Origin: Actinernus sp. WN-2022
Taxonomy: Eukaryota; Cnidaria; Anthozoa; Actiniaria; Actinernidae
Length of the DNA: 64,000 nucleotides
Reading direction: 5' to 3'
NCBI GenBank assembly: GCA_030867875.1
Contig: JAOWCC010001634.1
Location: forward strand, 100,853,321-100,917,320
Part shown: positions 23,212-33,774 of the stretch, piece by piece
How the letters are laid out: the number at the start of each line of letters is the position of its first letter
How positions within the stretch are numbered: position 1 is the stretch's first letter
Made by a program: the position numbers and the translations under genes
Notes under the pieces: model-generated
Databases searched by the model: none
What the model was told of the DNA's origin: nothing
Seen by the model: the letters and a program-made list of their open reading frames with translations, nothing else

Positions 23212-24750
23212 TTAATCCAATAAAGCAATATTAAATTTTTCCCACTTCCGAAGATGCACGATGATATTGTTCTTAGATTTTGCCACTCTTAGTTCGACTT
23301 TCTGAGAATATCTTAAATGGTTTTTAAAAAGAGACAGAGAAGGAATATGTTTGCTTTTTCTAGCCTTATACAATATCAATTTATAACTCAGAATAATGTG
23401 ATTTATTGGAGTTTCTGCCTCTACTCCCAAAATAATATTCACTATATTCGATTCAGGTAAAAATATATCAAACTCTTCCAGCCAGTCCCTTATTTCAAAA
23501 TATAGATTTTTAGATTCTATACATTCAACAAATAGATGATCTATCGTTTCTGAATACAAATGACCAAATGAGCAACTAGGGGACTCCAGCAATTTAAACC
23601 GATAAAGATCACGATTGAGATAGAGGCAGTTGTTTAATATTTTATACTGAAAACATCTCGTATACGTATCGTTTGTAGTTTTGTATATTCTACTATAAAC
23701 TGCACCCCAGTCCGGTGGGGACATCAGATTGATCCGTCTACATATATGTCTCTGGGAAGATGGTAATCGAAATTTCACGTTAATTAACCACTGATAAATC
23801 TGTTTAGTTTTAACCTTGTCAATTTCAACTCCATCCTTACTCAGATATAAATATCTCGACGATGATCTTTCCTTATCATCCTTATCTTTATTTTGTTTTA
23901 GTAAAGTTTTCCATTTCAAAGGTATTGAATCTATAATACTAGCCCATCGAATGTAGTCTTTTGCTTGTATTCCTTTACGTTGAGCAAATGTCCAATCAAA
24001 TATTGAGTTGTCTGTACAAAGGTCACCGACTTTATTTATATTGCATTTAGAAAATTCTTTGTAAAATACCGCCTTATTGTCAATTTTAATATGCTTATTA
24101 TTCCAAAGATATTGTTCTAAGACCAGTAAATGATTATCAACTACCTCAATGGTGGCAATTTGAGCCCAGTTCGTGAGGACACTTTTGTAAAAAATTGGTA
24201 TATTTGATGGAATTCTTGTTACATCGAAATTATTGCATATCACATCAATTCCTCCTATTTTTTCTAAATGCAAGAGAGGCAAAATTTTCCATGTTTTCTC
24301 CTCCGGCTTCATGAGGTTAATAGCACATTTTATACGACTAGCTTTAATCCAAGAAGCAAGGTCAGGCAAGTTTAAACCGCCTTTATAATATTCCCCAATT
24401 AGCGTTTGATTCTTTATCTTCGGTTTCCTGCCATTCCAAATAAAGTCAGTAATAATACGTTCTACATCTTTAATGAACCCATCTGTGACGTGTATTTTTG
24501 AACATACGTAGTATAGTTTGGATAGTGCTAACGAACGCACCACTTGTATTTTGCCGTATAAGGTTAAACCACGCGCCCGCCAAATTGATAAGGTAGTTTT
24601 AAAATTAGATAATATACGTATAAAGTTGTTATCATAATGCCATTTCTCATTATAAGAAAAATAGATACCCAGAATCTTAACACCTTTATTATGGAAATTT
24701 ACCCATTTGATATTTCGTGAGCATGTTTCTCTTTTACTAACTTTTCCCAA
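23212..24750 (-). pseudogene. LINE ORF2 C-terminal region
   Basis: 512 codons continuing the RT frame after a premature TGA; the frame is unchanged. The region begins with the thumb (VKILGIYFSYNEKWHYDN; TTLSIWRARGLTLYGKIQVV), continues through LGLNLPDLASWI-like sequence (GGLNLPDLASWIKASRI), and has a late Cys/His motif (CSFGHLYSETIDHLFVEC) resembling the CCHC zinc finger at the C-terminus of L1/Tx1 ORF2. It ends at TAA at 23212. Confidence 0.88.
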
Positions 24751-24786
24751 CCAACCTGCGTGTGATTTTGTTAAGTTGATTTTAAG

Positions 24787-25224
24787 TCACGAGAAAGCAC
24801 TAAACCGATCCAACTGATCTATTACCTTATTTAAAGATTCAATATCTTTTAAAATAAAGGTAGTATCATCAGCAAATAAAACTATTTTCTTGTGCTTTTG
24901 TGCAAACCTGATTCCCTCAATATCCTCACTGTTCCGAATCATTGTTGCCATTATTTCTATCACCAGAATAAAAAGATAGGGTGAAATCGGATCGCCTTGT
25001 TTCGTTCCTCTACAAAGAGGAAAATAATTCGTGGCTATACCGTTGTTCATTACACTAGAACAGCTATCCTTTAGTAGCATCTTAATCCAATTGATAAATC
25101 CTTCCCCAAATCCGAAATGCTTTAAAACTGCAAATATAAAAGTGTGCTCAATAGAGTCGAAAGCCTTTTCAAAATCAGCCGCGAACAGCACTAACGACAT
25201 ACCTTTCTTTTTAGCATAATCCAT
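24787..25224 (-). pseudogene. LINE ORF2 reverse transcriptase core
   Basis: RT motifs in order: LVLFAADFEKAFDSIEHTF (motif A Asp), RGTKQGDPISPYLF (motif B), IVLFADDTTFIL (motif C, FADD). It copies element RNA at nicked target DNA. A one-base frameshift near 25245 separates it from the upstream RT part. Confidence 0.93.
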
Positions 25225-25232
25225 TACATCAT

Positions 25233-25570
25233 CTATATGAATCTGATTGGGTCTTCGATATTTCTACCCTTCACGAAAGCAGCTTGGTCAGGATGGATTA
25301 TTGAAGGCAAAATATCAATGATCCTATTACTTAATGCTTTACTGCATATTTTCGCATCAACATTTATTAAACTTGTCGGCCGCCATGAGTTTAAAAATCT
25401 GTTATCTTTACCCGGTTTTTCAAGTAAGGTAATTATAACTTGCTTTTGTGTCGTCGTTAATGAACCATGCTTATAACAATCATTTAAACAACACACCAAA
25501 TCTTCTCCTAGAATAGGCCACATAGCCAAATAAAATTCCTTTGTTAATCCATCATTTCCGAGCGTTTTTG
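25233..25570 (-). pseudogene. LINE ORF2 reverse transcriptase N-terminal part
   Basis: Contains GNDGLTKEFYLAMWP, VIITLLEKPGKDNRFLNSWR and INVDAKICSKALSNRI, then IHPDQAAFVKGRNI: RT motifs 0-2. Its upstream continuation lies 2.2 kb away at 27824, across the DNA-element insertion. Confidence 0.9.
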
Positions 25571-25588
25571 ACGTCCCCAGTTGTTTAA

Positions 25589-27819
25589 AGTGCCACTACG
25601 ACGAAATTTGACCATTTCTTTTGCCACTTTTTCGTATTCCATAAGAACAAACAATGGCAGAAATATCTAAATCAGTGAAAAAAGTTTGCAAAGGGACCAA
25701 TTAGACCACACATTTTAAAGAGAGTTTACCGTCAAAATCACGTCCGCCATTACGCGAATCCGTTCCCGTGGGCGAGGAAAGCCTAGTCATTTTTTAGCGT
25801 ATGTGACGTCATACACTTAACGCATCGTTCTCAAGTTGCTTCGAACCCATACATTTCTTCTTATATTGTCTACAAACTCACACTGCGAATTTTGCTGTGG
25901 TTTAGTAAATAACGACCTAAAATCTGCATCAGATTCTTCAGAACATAGTAATGTGTCTTTCTGTTTAAATTTATTGCCGGATGTTGATGATTTAGGGGGA
26001 AATAGAGGCGACCGAGTTGAAAGCTGGACGAATGAATGAGTCGCTAAAATCGCTTGGGAAGTGGCCTGCTAGTAAGCAGTATCAGAGGTTTCTTATCTTT
26101 TTGGGGAAATGGTTTCCCAGGGTATTTTCCCTGGTTCGGCTTTCAGGTTGTGCTGTTACTGGATCCGGGCTACAGGGAGAATTCAGCGGAGAAATCACTA
26201 TTAGGTAATGATCAGCAGTTTATAAGTCCTAAGTTTGTTCACTGTTTATAGTGAAACCCGGATTGCTAGTTCGTAAATAAGAGAGATCGAGAATTATCTG
26301 TGTCCCGGCAATAGAGAATCTACATTCTAAAATACAATGTAATTGCTATAAAATCAAATTGCTCTCTTGTCTAACATGAAATCGTGAGTGATAAATAAGA
26401 ATTTACTAGAGACTAAAAAAATATATTGAAACTGACTGATCTGCAGCTTTTACAGTGGCTATCACAGAACCAAACTTCGCGCCCCCCGTTTCTGTTTGAC
26501 ACACAAACAACTGAATGAAATAATATTGGTGGTTTCTTCTGTGGTTTAGTCTTGAAAATAAAATTAGCAGTAAATTAAAAGGCATACTACATCGATAGGT
26601 TTATCTGTTTATAGGAAACAGCAATATGAGTTATTTATGATAAACAGTATGTTCTCAGCAAACGTAGCCGCTTATTTTTCGGTCAATCTATACTAGTACG
26701 GTCTTACCGGCTATTCCATGTGATACAAACAATTATGGAGAAGCTTATGTCCTCAAAACGTACACAAACCATCCTTGCATGAGGCTTGAAGAGAATTACA
26801 AACCGTATTCTTGGTACTCAACTAGAAGGCTTGAATGTAGCGAAATGCCAGCTTTGTGGTTCGTTAAATTGCTACAGTCCTGTACAATGCACAAACTTGA
26901 ACGATTATTTCTATTCAAAACGTTTTGTTTGCTTTTCAAAGCGGGAAAATGGTACACTTTCTTACTACATACGTTAGTTCGCGTGAAGGTTCGTATGGGA
27001 AAAGTAGCCCGACACGTGTTGTCAGTATCAGTCTCGCCGGCCGGCTAAAACTTTTCAGAGCGTTTTCTTGACTTTCTATTTTAATTTCGTTCTAAACATA
27101 GTTTGATAAAAGCTCCAACTCGATGTGAATTTGTGGGAATTACTTCAAATTTTCACAGATTGTTCGCAATTTATATCAGCTAAAAAACCCGTGTCGGCGA
27201 TTATTTTTTTTTAAAGAGAGGCGCTGAGAGTGATTCCCGCATCTATACTTGGATTGCGCGTTAGCAGTTTCACGAAGATCAAAATATCTACAGAACGGCT
27301 TCGAATTTCCACAATCGCCGACAGAGTTTCGTAAACAATGTCTATGAGAGTCCAGAAAAGCAAACAGATCTTAAATTCATTAAATTGCCGTGGAGTTGGA
27401 GCTCCTGGAAACCAACTCGCTTGTTCGGAAAAGAAGTTTATTTAAAAATCGCACTTTTATCAAAATTACAAACCTTAGGTATATCGTTGTAGCCAATTTT
27501 ATAAGCTTTAAATGAGGTATATTTTATCTAAATACGACGAATATTCGAGACGCTACTTAATTTTATCCGGAACAGTACCCTGAAGGTATACGATAACCTT
27601 AAGTGTATGACGTCACGTACGCTAAAAAATGACCAGGCATTCCTCGACCAAAGGAACGGGTTCGCGTAATGGCGGATGTAAAATTCAAGATTTGGAGCTA
27701 AAAAAAATAAGACTTCCCGTCGTCGTATCGAAAAACGTTTGAACTGGTAATAATATAGCCACTCTACTTTATGAATATGAGAAAAAATTGATATGTCAAA
27801 ATTTGATCGTAGGGGCACT
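25589..27819. mobile_element. 2.2-kb TTAA-flanked DNA element inserted in LINE ORF2
   Basis: Ends AGTGCCACTACGACGAAATT and the inverse of AGTGCCCCTACGATCAAATT; inverted similarity extends about 240 bp (both arms include CGCCATTACGCGAA and GTGACGTCATACACTTAA). TTAA lies on both sides (25585-25588, 27820-27823), and removing one copy with the element restores the LINE frame across the join. Interior frames (25836-26039, 26779-27048) are short and unrecognised. A 474-bp relative is at 62143-62616. Probably Kolobok- or piggyBac-mobilised. Confidence 0.88.
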
Positions 27820-27823
27820 TTAA

Positions 27824-29261
27824 GGCTAGTATAACATTCACTTATAGTAATTTCACCTTCACACGTACTTTTTTCATCTTCTAATAATTTAAGAGTATTA
27901 ATTTGCGATAGGAATTCCAGGCATTCGCTCTCTGTTTTAGACGACTTCGGGTGGTACAATGAGCTATAGTATCGTTGAATTTGTTTTAAAATGTCTTCCG
28001 GCTGAGTATACACTCTATTATCTTTATCAATTAATTTCTTTATGTGGGTTTTGGCTTTGTTACGTTTTTCTAACGTTAACAAATATTTAGTACTTTTCTC
28101 CCCTAATTCGTGCCATGTTGCTTTAGAACGTATAATAATTCCTTCTGTTATGTAATTACTTCTTTCTTCTAGAATTTTGCTCAATTTATCGTGCTCTGCA
28201 ATCATCTTTTCGTTCTTTTCCCACTCATTGACGTTTTCAATACGGTTGATCTCCGATTCAATGTTTTGGTAAACCGTTCTACTTTTCCTCGCTAGGGATT
28301 TCGAAAATTTCATAGTAAAGTTTCGCACCTCGTATTTGATTAACTCCCATCTAGATTGCGGGTTTAAAATTCCTTCATTAGTTAGACTACTTTTAGTATC
28401 CTTGATTAATAACTTTAACTTCATAACGTAGTCCGCATTTTCAGTGAGGGAATTATTGAATTTCCAAAAGGATGGACCCTTATTTCCTTTTTGGATTGAT
28501 TTTATGTCTAATGTTATGGCGGAGTGATCAGTAGCAGGTGCAGGAATTATATCACATTCCTCCACATAAGGCTGGAGTTCATCGGATATAAAAAAATAGT
28601 CCAGTCTACGGTGCAGATAACACTCTCGTTTACTACTTCGACCTTGCGCTGTACCGCACCAAGTAAACCGTTTAGCTGATGGGTTCCGTAATCTCCATAT
28701 ATCACAGAGATCCAATTCTATCATAATAGTTTCCATAGTTTCTATAGAACATATTTTTTGAGCAGGATTACCACCTGAGGTTTCCAAGTCTAGATCAAAA
28801 ACAAAATTAAAATCACCTCCCCAAATAATAGATGTTTCCAGCGGATAATCTATGGTATTAATTTTGGCGATAATTTCTTTCAATAATATTATTTGGCTCT
28901 TTTCGTCATTCGGTGCATATACATTAACCACTAAGAAATTGCTTCCTTGTATTTCACAAAGCACAATTACATATCTACCTTTTTCATCTATAATCTTGTC
29001 TATACTTCTCATGTTTAACTTGTAACCAAACAGTATTGCCGTACCTTTACTGTTTGACGTCCCATGGGACATTACTAGACTGCCTCTAAATCTATGTGAC
29101 CAGTCGGTTTCAATGTCTGGAGTACTATGAGTTTCCTGAAGAAATGTGATACCGCTATCACCTTTATGTTTAACTATCCAATTAAACATTTTTCTACTTT
29201 TCTTATAATCTCGTAAACCTCGCACATTTAGTGATAGAACCCTAAAATTGAAATCATTCAT
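27824..29261 (-). pseudogene. LINE ORF2 APE-type endonuclease and linker
   Basis: From ATG at 29261: VLSLNVRGLRDYKKSRKMF, FLQETHSTPDIE (catalytic Glu), WGGDFNFVF, RLDYFFIS and PATDHSAITLDI (catalytic Asp-His), the full apurinic-endonuclease order of L1/Tx1 ORF2, followed by a Lys/Glu-rich linker. The true frame is cut at 27824 by the TTAA insertion; the apparent 577-residue reading frame continues about 100 codons into foreign DNA. Confidence 0.93.
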
Positions 29262-29657
29262 TATCCCAGAAAGTAACGTTTTCCCATACTGCTGGCAAAG
29301 GTATTAGTTTTAATGATAAGTGACTTGAAAATTAATAAGAACCAAAAAAAGAAAAAAAACCTAAACAAACAACGTACTACTATTATTAGTGCCTGTGGAA
29401 TTTTCCAAGGTATGGTGAAAAAAACGCATGCCGTTAAATAGAACAATTATGTCTAATTGACTGAATCCTATTTTGGAGAGAAGAATTCACTCCTCGTTTA
29501 CGATCCTTTTCCTTTTAGAAAAAATGAGGATAATTAGTGCAGTTTACGTCTCAACATATCACCGACTTTAAGTAAACAAGTGGTTGCAATTGTTATTCAA
29601 ATTCAATACATTTCATCCTTGTGAACGAAAATTTAACTAAATGTGAAGTCTTACATT

Positions 29658-30527
29658 TTATTTCGGTAAACTACGAACTTGGCTAGCCTGACTATTACTT
29701 GAAGTTGGTTCCTTCAGATAGGCTGGTAGTGTTTCAACTGAATAACTCATGTTTCCAATAAACAGGTATTTCCCTTTTAAGTAACATCTAGTCTCGGTTG
29801 TGTTTCTATTTCGGGCTGTTTTAAGTGCCAAACGAAGAGTTTTCCAAGATGATGCGGATTTGGGAGAAAGATCTTCATCCAAATACACATCTCCAAACTT
29901 CTCGCTTTCTCTCAACCTTCTTTTATTGGCCCAGACAAAGTTTTTATCTGCTCTACTTACGAATCTGACGATTAATGGTCTTGGATGGTAACGAGAACCC
30001 TCTCCGTCGGCAGAATTGACGTTTGTTTTTCGGCCGATCCTGTGGGCTGCGTGTAATTTAACTTCATCCCTATTCGCTCCTACCTCTTCAATTATATCAA
30101 GGGCAATCTCTCTGCAGTCCTCTTCCGCGTCCTCTGGCACATTGTACACTCTCAGATTCTCTCTACGAGAATAGTCTTCTAGTTTCGTGATTCTGTCTTC
30201 ACTTTCCGAGAGTAGAATTTTCATGGCGGCGTTTTCTTCTAGCGACTGGTCGAGCTGGCCTTTGATGGCTTTATTGTGTTCTTTCAGGTCCTCTACTTCG
30301 CCCCATACATTTTCGAGGGATGTTTTAATCTCGGTCATGTCCTTCTTTACCTCGTTAAAGTTACCTTTTATGTCTTGCTTTAGAGCACACAGTTCCTCGT
30401 GTATATTACCAAAGTTCTCTTGCATTAACTTCTCAATGGCTTCCAACCGAACCTCCAGACTTGTCATTTCACTCTGAGTTTCTCCACTAGAGATTCTTGA
30501 CCTCTTTTTTTCCTGTTTTCCTGACAT
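29658..30527 (-). CDS. LINE ORF1 protein, L1 Transposase_22-type
   Basis: 289 codons, intact. An N-terminal basic/Ser segment is followed by a long coiled coil (residues about 25-115, heptads in VRLEAIEKLMQENFGNIHEE), an RRM-like domain (RRENLRVYNVPEDAEEDCRE; RPLIVRFVSRADKNFVW) and a basic C-terminal domain (TRCYLKGKYLFIG). This matches the trimeric RNA-binding ORF1p of L1-clade elements. The gap of about 400 bp to ORF2 suits a bicistronic RNA. Confidence 0.93.
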   Translation of the reverse strand: MSGKQEKKRSRISSGETQSEMTSLEVRLEAIEKLMQENFGNIHEELCALKQDIKGNFNEVKKDMTEIKTSLENVWGEVEDLKEHNKAIKGQLDQSLEENAAMKILLSESEDRITKLEDYSRRENLRVYNVPEDAEEDCREIALDIIEEVGANRDEVKLHAAHRIGRKTNVNSADGEGSRYHPRPLIVRFVSRADKNFVWANKRRLRESEKFGDVYLDEDLSPKSASSWKTLRLALKTARNRNTTETRCYLKGKYLFIGNMSYSVETLPAYLKEPTSSNSQASQVRSLPK

Positions 30528-30667
30528 TTTTAGGAGTTTAGTTACTTAAACACATACAAAAACTCTCCACTTGACGGAGCTATGAATTACACGTCCGCCC
30601 TGTACCGATAACTTCTAGTTATATATATTTATAATATAAATTATGGGATCATCCTAAGAACGTGCGA

Positions 30668-30752
30668 TTTGACTGGATGCTCAGCGTGCTTGATTTTGTT
30701 ATAAATGCACGCTCAAGAAAAAATCAAGCACGCTGAGAATCCAATCAATCGC
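30668..30752. repeat. Inverted repeat
   Basis: GACTGGATGCTCAGCGTGCT then TGATTTT at 30670-30698, inverted with AAAAATCAAGCACGCTGAG and AATCCAATC at 30718-30748. Short MITE-like hairpin at the 5' side of the LINE. Confidence 0.65.
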
Positions 30753-31677
30753 TGATTGTTTTTTGCGAGTTTATATAGCTAACGGAGATAATTTCATAGA
30801 CTGGGAAGAAAACATGTCCGACTTTGAGTTGTTAAGGTTTGTTGAAGAAGAGGAAAATAAAAGTCGCTTCCCAAAACTAAAAGAAAATCGGATCGGCGAG
30901 AGAATTTAGCATCGGCTTCGTACTTTAAAGCGACCACCTGAAAATGGGATGCTAAAACGTTTGAAGTTGAGAAAAGCAATGTCCACATTTTAATACAGTG
31001 TCACTCAGTGAGAGTTTGATATAAAACATGATTGAATTTAAGAAAAATGTGGTTTTTCTATTAAACTGGTGTATTATTAAAACGAGAAAGTGACAACACA
31101 ACAACAAGACATGACTCACCAATAACTCGACGATAACTGTAATAAGCCTGCTTTATGCTGAAACCTGAACAGTGAATTGCGAAGAATACAATGAGATTTC
31201 TCTGGTTTCATGTAGAAATTCGTTTGAGAGGTTCCTGAATGTTCCTGACCTGAATGAATATGAACGGGCGATAAAACTTGCAGAGAACCCAGAACTGGCA
31301 GAATTTCAAGAGTAGATTATCATTCATGTGTATAAAGCATGTTGCCCTAATTCCGGCCGGTTTTCGCATTTATTATAACTTACCTTGAATAAAAGCATCG
31401 ATCACGAAATTTCCCACCAGATTTCCTTATTCCTTCATTAACCCTATTGTAAAGTTTTGATTCGTTTTTCTTCACGATTTAACCAAGTTATTTCTAAAAA
31501 TATTGTTCAAATTGGTTGCCCTAATTCCGGCCGATCAGAATAAAGATGTGTACTTGAAGTTTTGGCGATATTTTCTCGCCTTATTTCAACTAGAAACTCC
31601 TGTGGCTGCTTGTCAAGGTATTTGAGATGAAAAAATATGAATCAGGATCCCAGTATTACAACAACTGCGGCCACGAT

Positions 31678-32287
31678 AGTAGTATGGAGAGAGGCGAATT
31701 ATCCTGTTTTTTTAGGGCGCTATGCTAATGTTTAGGGCGCTATGCTATTTTTTAAGGCACGCTCATTAATTCAATGACGTCACGGTTCTATTGTCTTTTC
31801 ACATGAATAGTGTGGTGGTTTCTCATTATCTATTGTCTTTCCGCATGAACAAAATGCGGTGCTCATGAATAAAATGCGGCGCTCTCATGAATAAAGTGTG
31901 GCGCTTTCATGAATAAAGTGTGGCGCTCTCATGAATAAAATGGAAACTCATTAAATGAAGTGGTTTTCATTATCTATTGTTCCTTTGGATGAGGTCATCG
32001 ATCTATTCGGGCATGTTTGGGCAAAGCCTATTGTTTGGAGGCGCTATAAAGCTAGAACCGATCGCTACCAAATCCATTCAAGAAATTGAGCAACAACAAG
32101 ATGGAAGTGATCTACAAGCTAGGATCTCGAGGTTATCATACCAGCGCTAACATTTTCCACGGCAAGATGTATGTCATTGAAAATATAAAATTCTTCTCTA
32201 AAACTGAACTATAATTACCATACGAATAAAAACAAACCACCAGATAAATTAAACAAAGTTTATTCAATCTCAAAAACTCCAATTTAC
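31678..32287. repeat. Polinton-like left TIR with internal tandem repeats
   Basis: 610 bp matching the right arm in inverse orientation. It contains two AGGGCGCTATGCTA units, then five ATGAATAAAGTGTGGCGCT-like units of about 24 bp (31855-31945), and a conserved inner part ending CTCCAATTTAC. Confidence 0.85.
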
Positions 32288-32326
32288 TAACTTTCAACGA
32301 GTGAACATGGAAAAACTGCCCTGTAC

Positions 32327-32713
32327 CAGGAGCCCATTACCAGGAGCGTTCCTCTGTTATGGGTTGGGTCCCCAGCACAGAGGTAGATGAGGCTATTTTT
32401 AGATTCGAAATTCCCGCGAAAAGAGGTTGCCGCCATGTTGGTGCCCTTAAACAATAGATTCCTCGTTAGCTTCTTTTGTCGGGGCACCAACATTTGAATC
32501 TCTGGGGATTGAGTGAAAACCAGCAATTCGAATTCCCGCGTTGAAAGTGAGAAGAATGATAATGAGAAGTGACGTTAGCTATCTGATTGGCTAAGAATAG
32601 CCTACCTTTGTTCTTTTTCGCGCGAAACGCAATGCTAAAAATAGCCTCATCTACCTCTGTGCTGGGGTACAGACACAGTGGGGAAGATGGACGCTCCTGG
32701 TAATGGGCTCCTG
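32327..32713. mobile_element. 387-bp MITE inserted in the Polinton-like element
   Basis: Ends CAGGAGCCCATTACCAGGAG and its inverse, about 80 bp of inverted similarity including AATAGCCTCATCTACCTCTG. The 7-bp repeat CCTGTAC lies directly on both sides (32320-32326, 32714-32720). CAG-type ends with a 7-8-bp duplication suggest hAT; the family is inference. The insertion cuts the 5' end of the zinc-finger-like ORF. Confidence 0.8.
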
Positions 32714-32891
32714 CCTGTACCTAAATTGTGGATCAAAGTATCTAGTTAAATTATCCAACCACTTGGCACAAGTCCATAGATTATCAACTCAAGAACGAAA
32801 ACCATATTTACAAGAAGCAAAACTTCAAAAAAGAAAGTTTTTGTCGAGGAATGTAAATCCAGTTGTTGATAATGGAAAATATGTTGGTTAG
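32703..32891 (+). pseudogene. C2H2-like zinc-finger ORF, 5' end destroyed by the MITE
   Basis: 62 codons: LYLNCGSKYLVKLSNHLAQVH looks like the second half of a C2H2 finger (C, then L..L..H...H), followed by a basic tail (TQERKPYLQEAKLQKRKFL). The present ATG lies in the MITE end, so it is not the original start; the first cysteine would lie across the insertion. Function unknown. Such finger proteins occur in large DNA transposons of animals, to my knowledge without an assigned role. Confidence 0.5.
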
Positions 32892-33055
32892 GAATCCTGC
32901 TGATAATGTTGGTCTAACTGAGAGACCTTTTGTTGGTCTAACTGAGAGACCATTTGTTAAACGTAGTGACCACGCCAATTTGTTTTCTATAAAGTTGGAA
33001 ACTTTTAAGGGTCTGACATTATACTCCCGATCCTTGAAGAGTAAAGATATAAACG

Positions 33056-33568
33056 ATGGCTGCTAATCGTTCCAACTCAGATGATGAAATGACTGAAGAT
33101 TCTTATCAAAGCTCTGATTCTCAGGAGAGCACGGACTCCACTGATGATAATTATGACGGAGAAGAGGGTGTTTGGGAAAGAATTCGAAACGAAGCTAAAG
33201 AACGGCACCAGGAAGATTGGGAAGCGTTGGTTCAAAAGTATGAACACGATGGGGATAGTCATGAAGTTGCTGAAATCAAAGCCAGTAACGCTTTGGTTCC
33301 CACCTGTAGAAAAGACCTAAGAGAAGTGTTGTTCGAAGATATGAAATGGATTCACAGCTTAAGAAAAGATCCTGATTTCCGAAAAATCTTGGAAACAAAG
33401 CAAAACTTGATGAACATGGAAGATTATGGATGGCAAGAAGCGACCGAGGCTGCAATTCACCACCGAAAATTCTTGTTGAATAAACAATTCCAAAAACAAC
33501 CTATTCCGGAACAGAGTGTTCCCGTGATGAACAATACATTTGTACCTTTTAGAAATAAGCTTTATTAA
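33056..33568 (+). CDS. Acidic-headed 170-residue ORF of the Polinton-like element
   Basis: Intact from ATG to TAA, followed by AATAAA near 33584. Residues 8-40 are very acidic and Ser-rich (EDSYQSSDSQESTDSTDD); residues 40-150 look helical and charged (WERIRNEAKERHQEDWEALV; DLREVLFEDMKWIHSLRKDP); the end is hydrophilic (PVMNNTFVPFRNKLY). I do not recognise the family. It is the only intact ORF between the two TIRs and begins 11 bp before the end of a preceding frame (32863-33066). It could be cargo, a regulatory protein or a structural remnant. Confidence 0.6.
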   Translation: MAANRSNSDDEMTEDSYQSSDSQESTDSTDDNYDGEEGVWERIRNEAKERHQEDWEALVQKYEHDGDSHEVAEIKASNALVPTCRKDLREVLFEDMKWIHSLRKDPDFRKILETKQNLMNMEDYGWQEATEAAIHHRKFLLNKQFQKQPIPEQSVPVMNNTFVPFRNKLY

Positions 33569-33774
33569 GTCGATTTCTATTAATAAATGTATTTTAAAAT
33601 ATTCTTCCTCTTGTCATCGTTTTAATATAAGCAATCAGTAAGCAGCATTTGTCAACAAGAAAAAAAATCAATGAAACATAAATCAGTGTAATCTTGTAAC
33701 ACGGTACATTATATCAACCCAAGAACTGAGAAATAAGAAAGTTATCAACTCCGCGACTATAAGGAAAACGAACT

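Larger units (their letters stand above)
22985..30600 (-). mobile_element. L1/Tx1-like LINE, full gene order, inactivated
   Basis: Minus-strand element with ORF1 (30527-29658), ORF2 endonuclease (29261 down to about 27824), RT (25570-24787) and C-terminus (24750-23212), then a 3' UTR with an A-rich (TAAAA)n tail near 23030-23060. ORF2 carries a 2.2-kb DNA-element insertion, a frameshift near 25245 and a premature stop at 24787-24789. Ends are approximate, and no target duplication was identified. Confidence 0.9.

Noticed and set aside
27528..27824. Last 100 codons of the 577-codon frame as endonuclease protein
   Set aside because: They are translated from the TTAA element; the true LINE frame resumes at about 25570.
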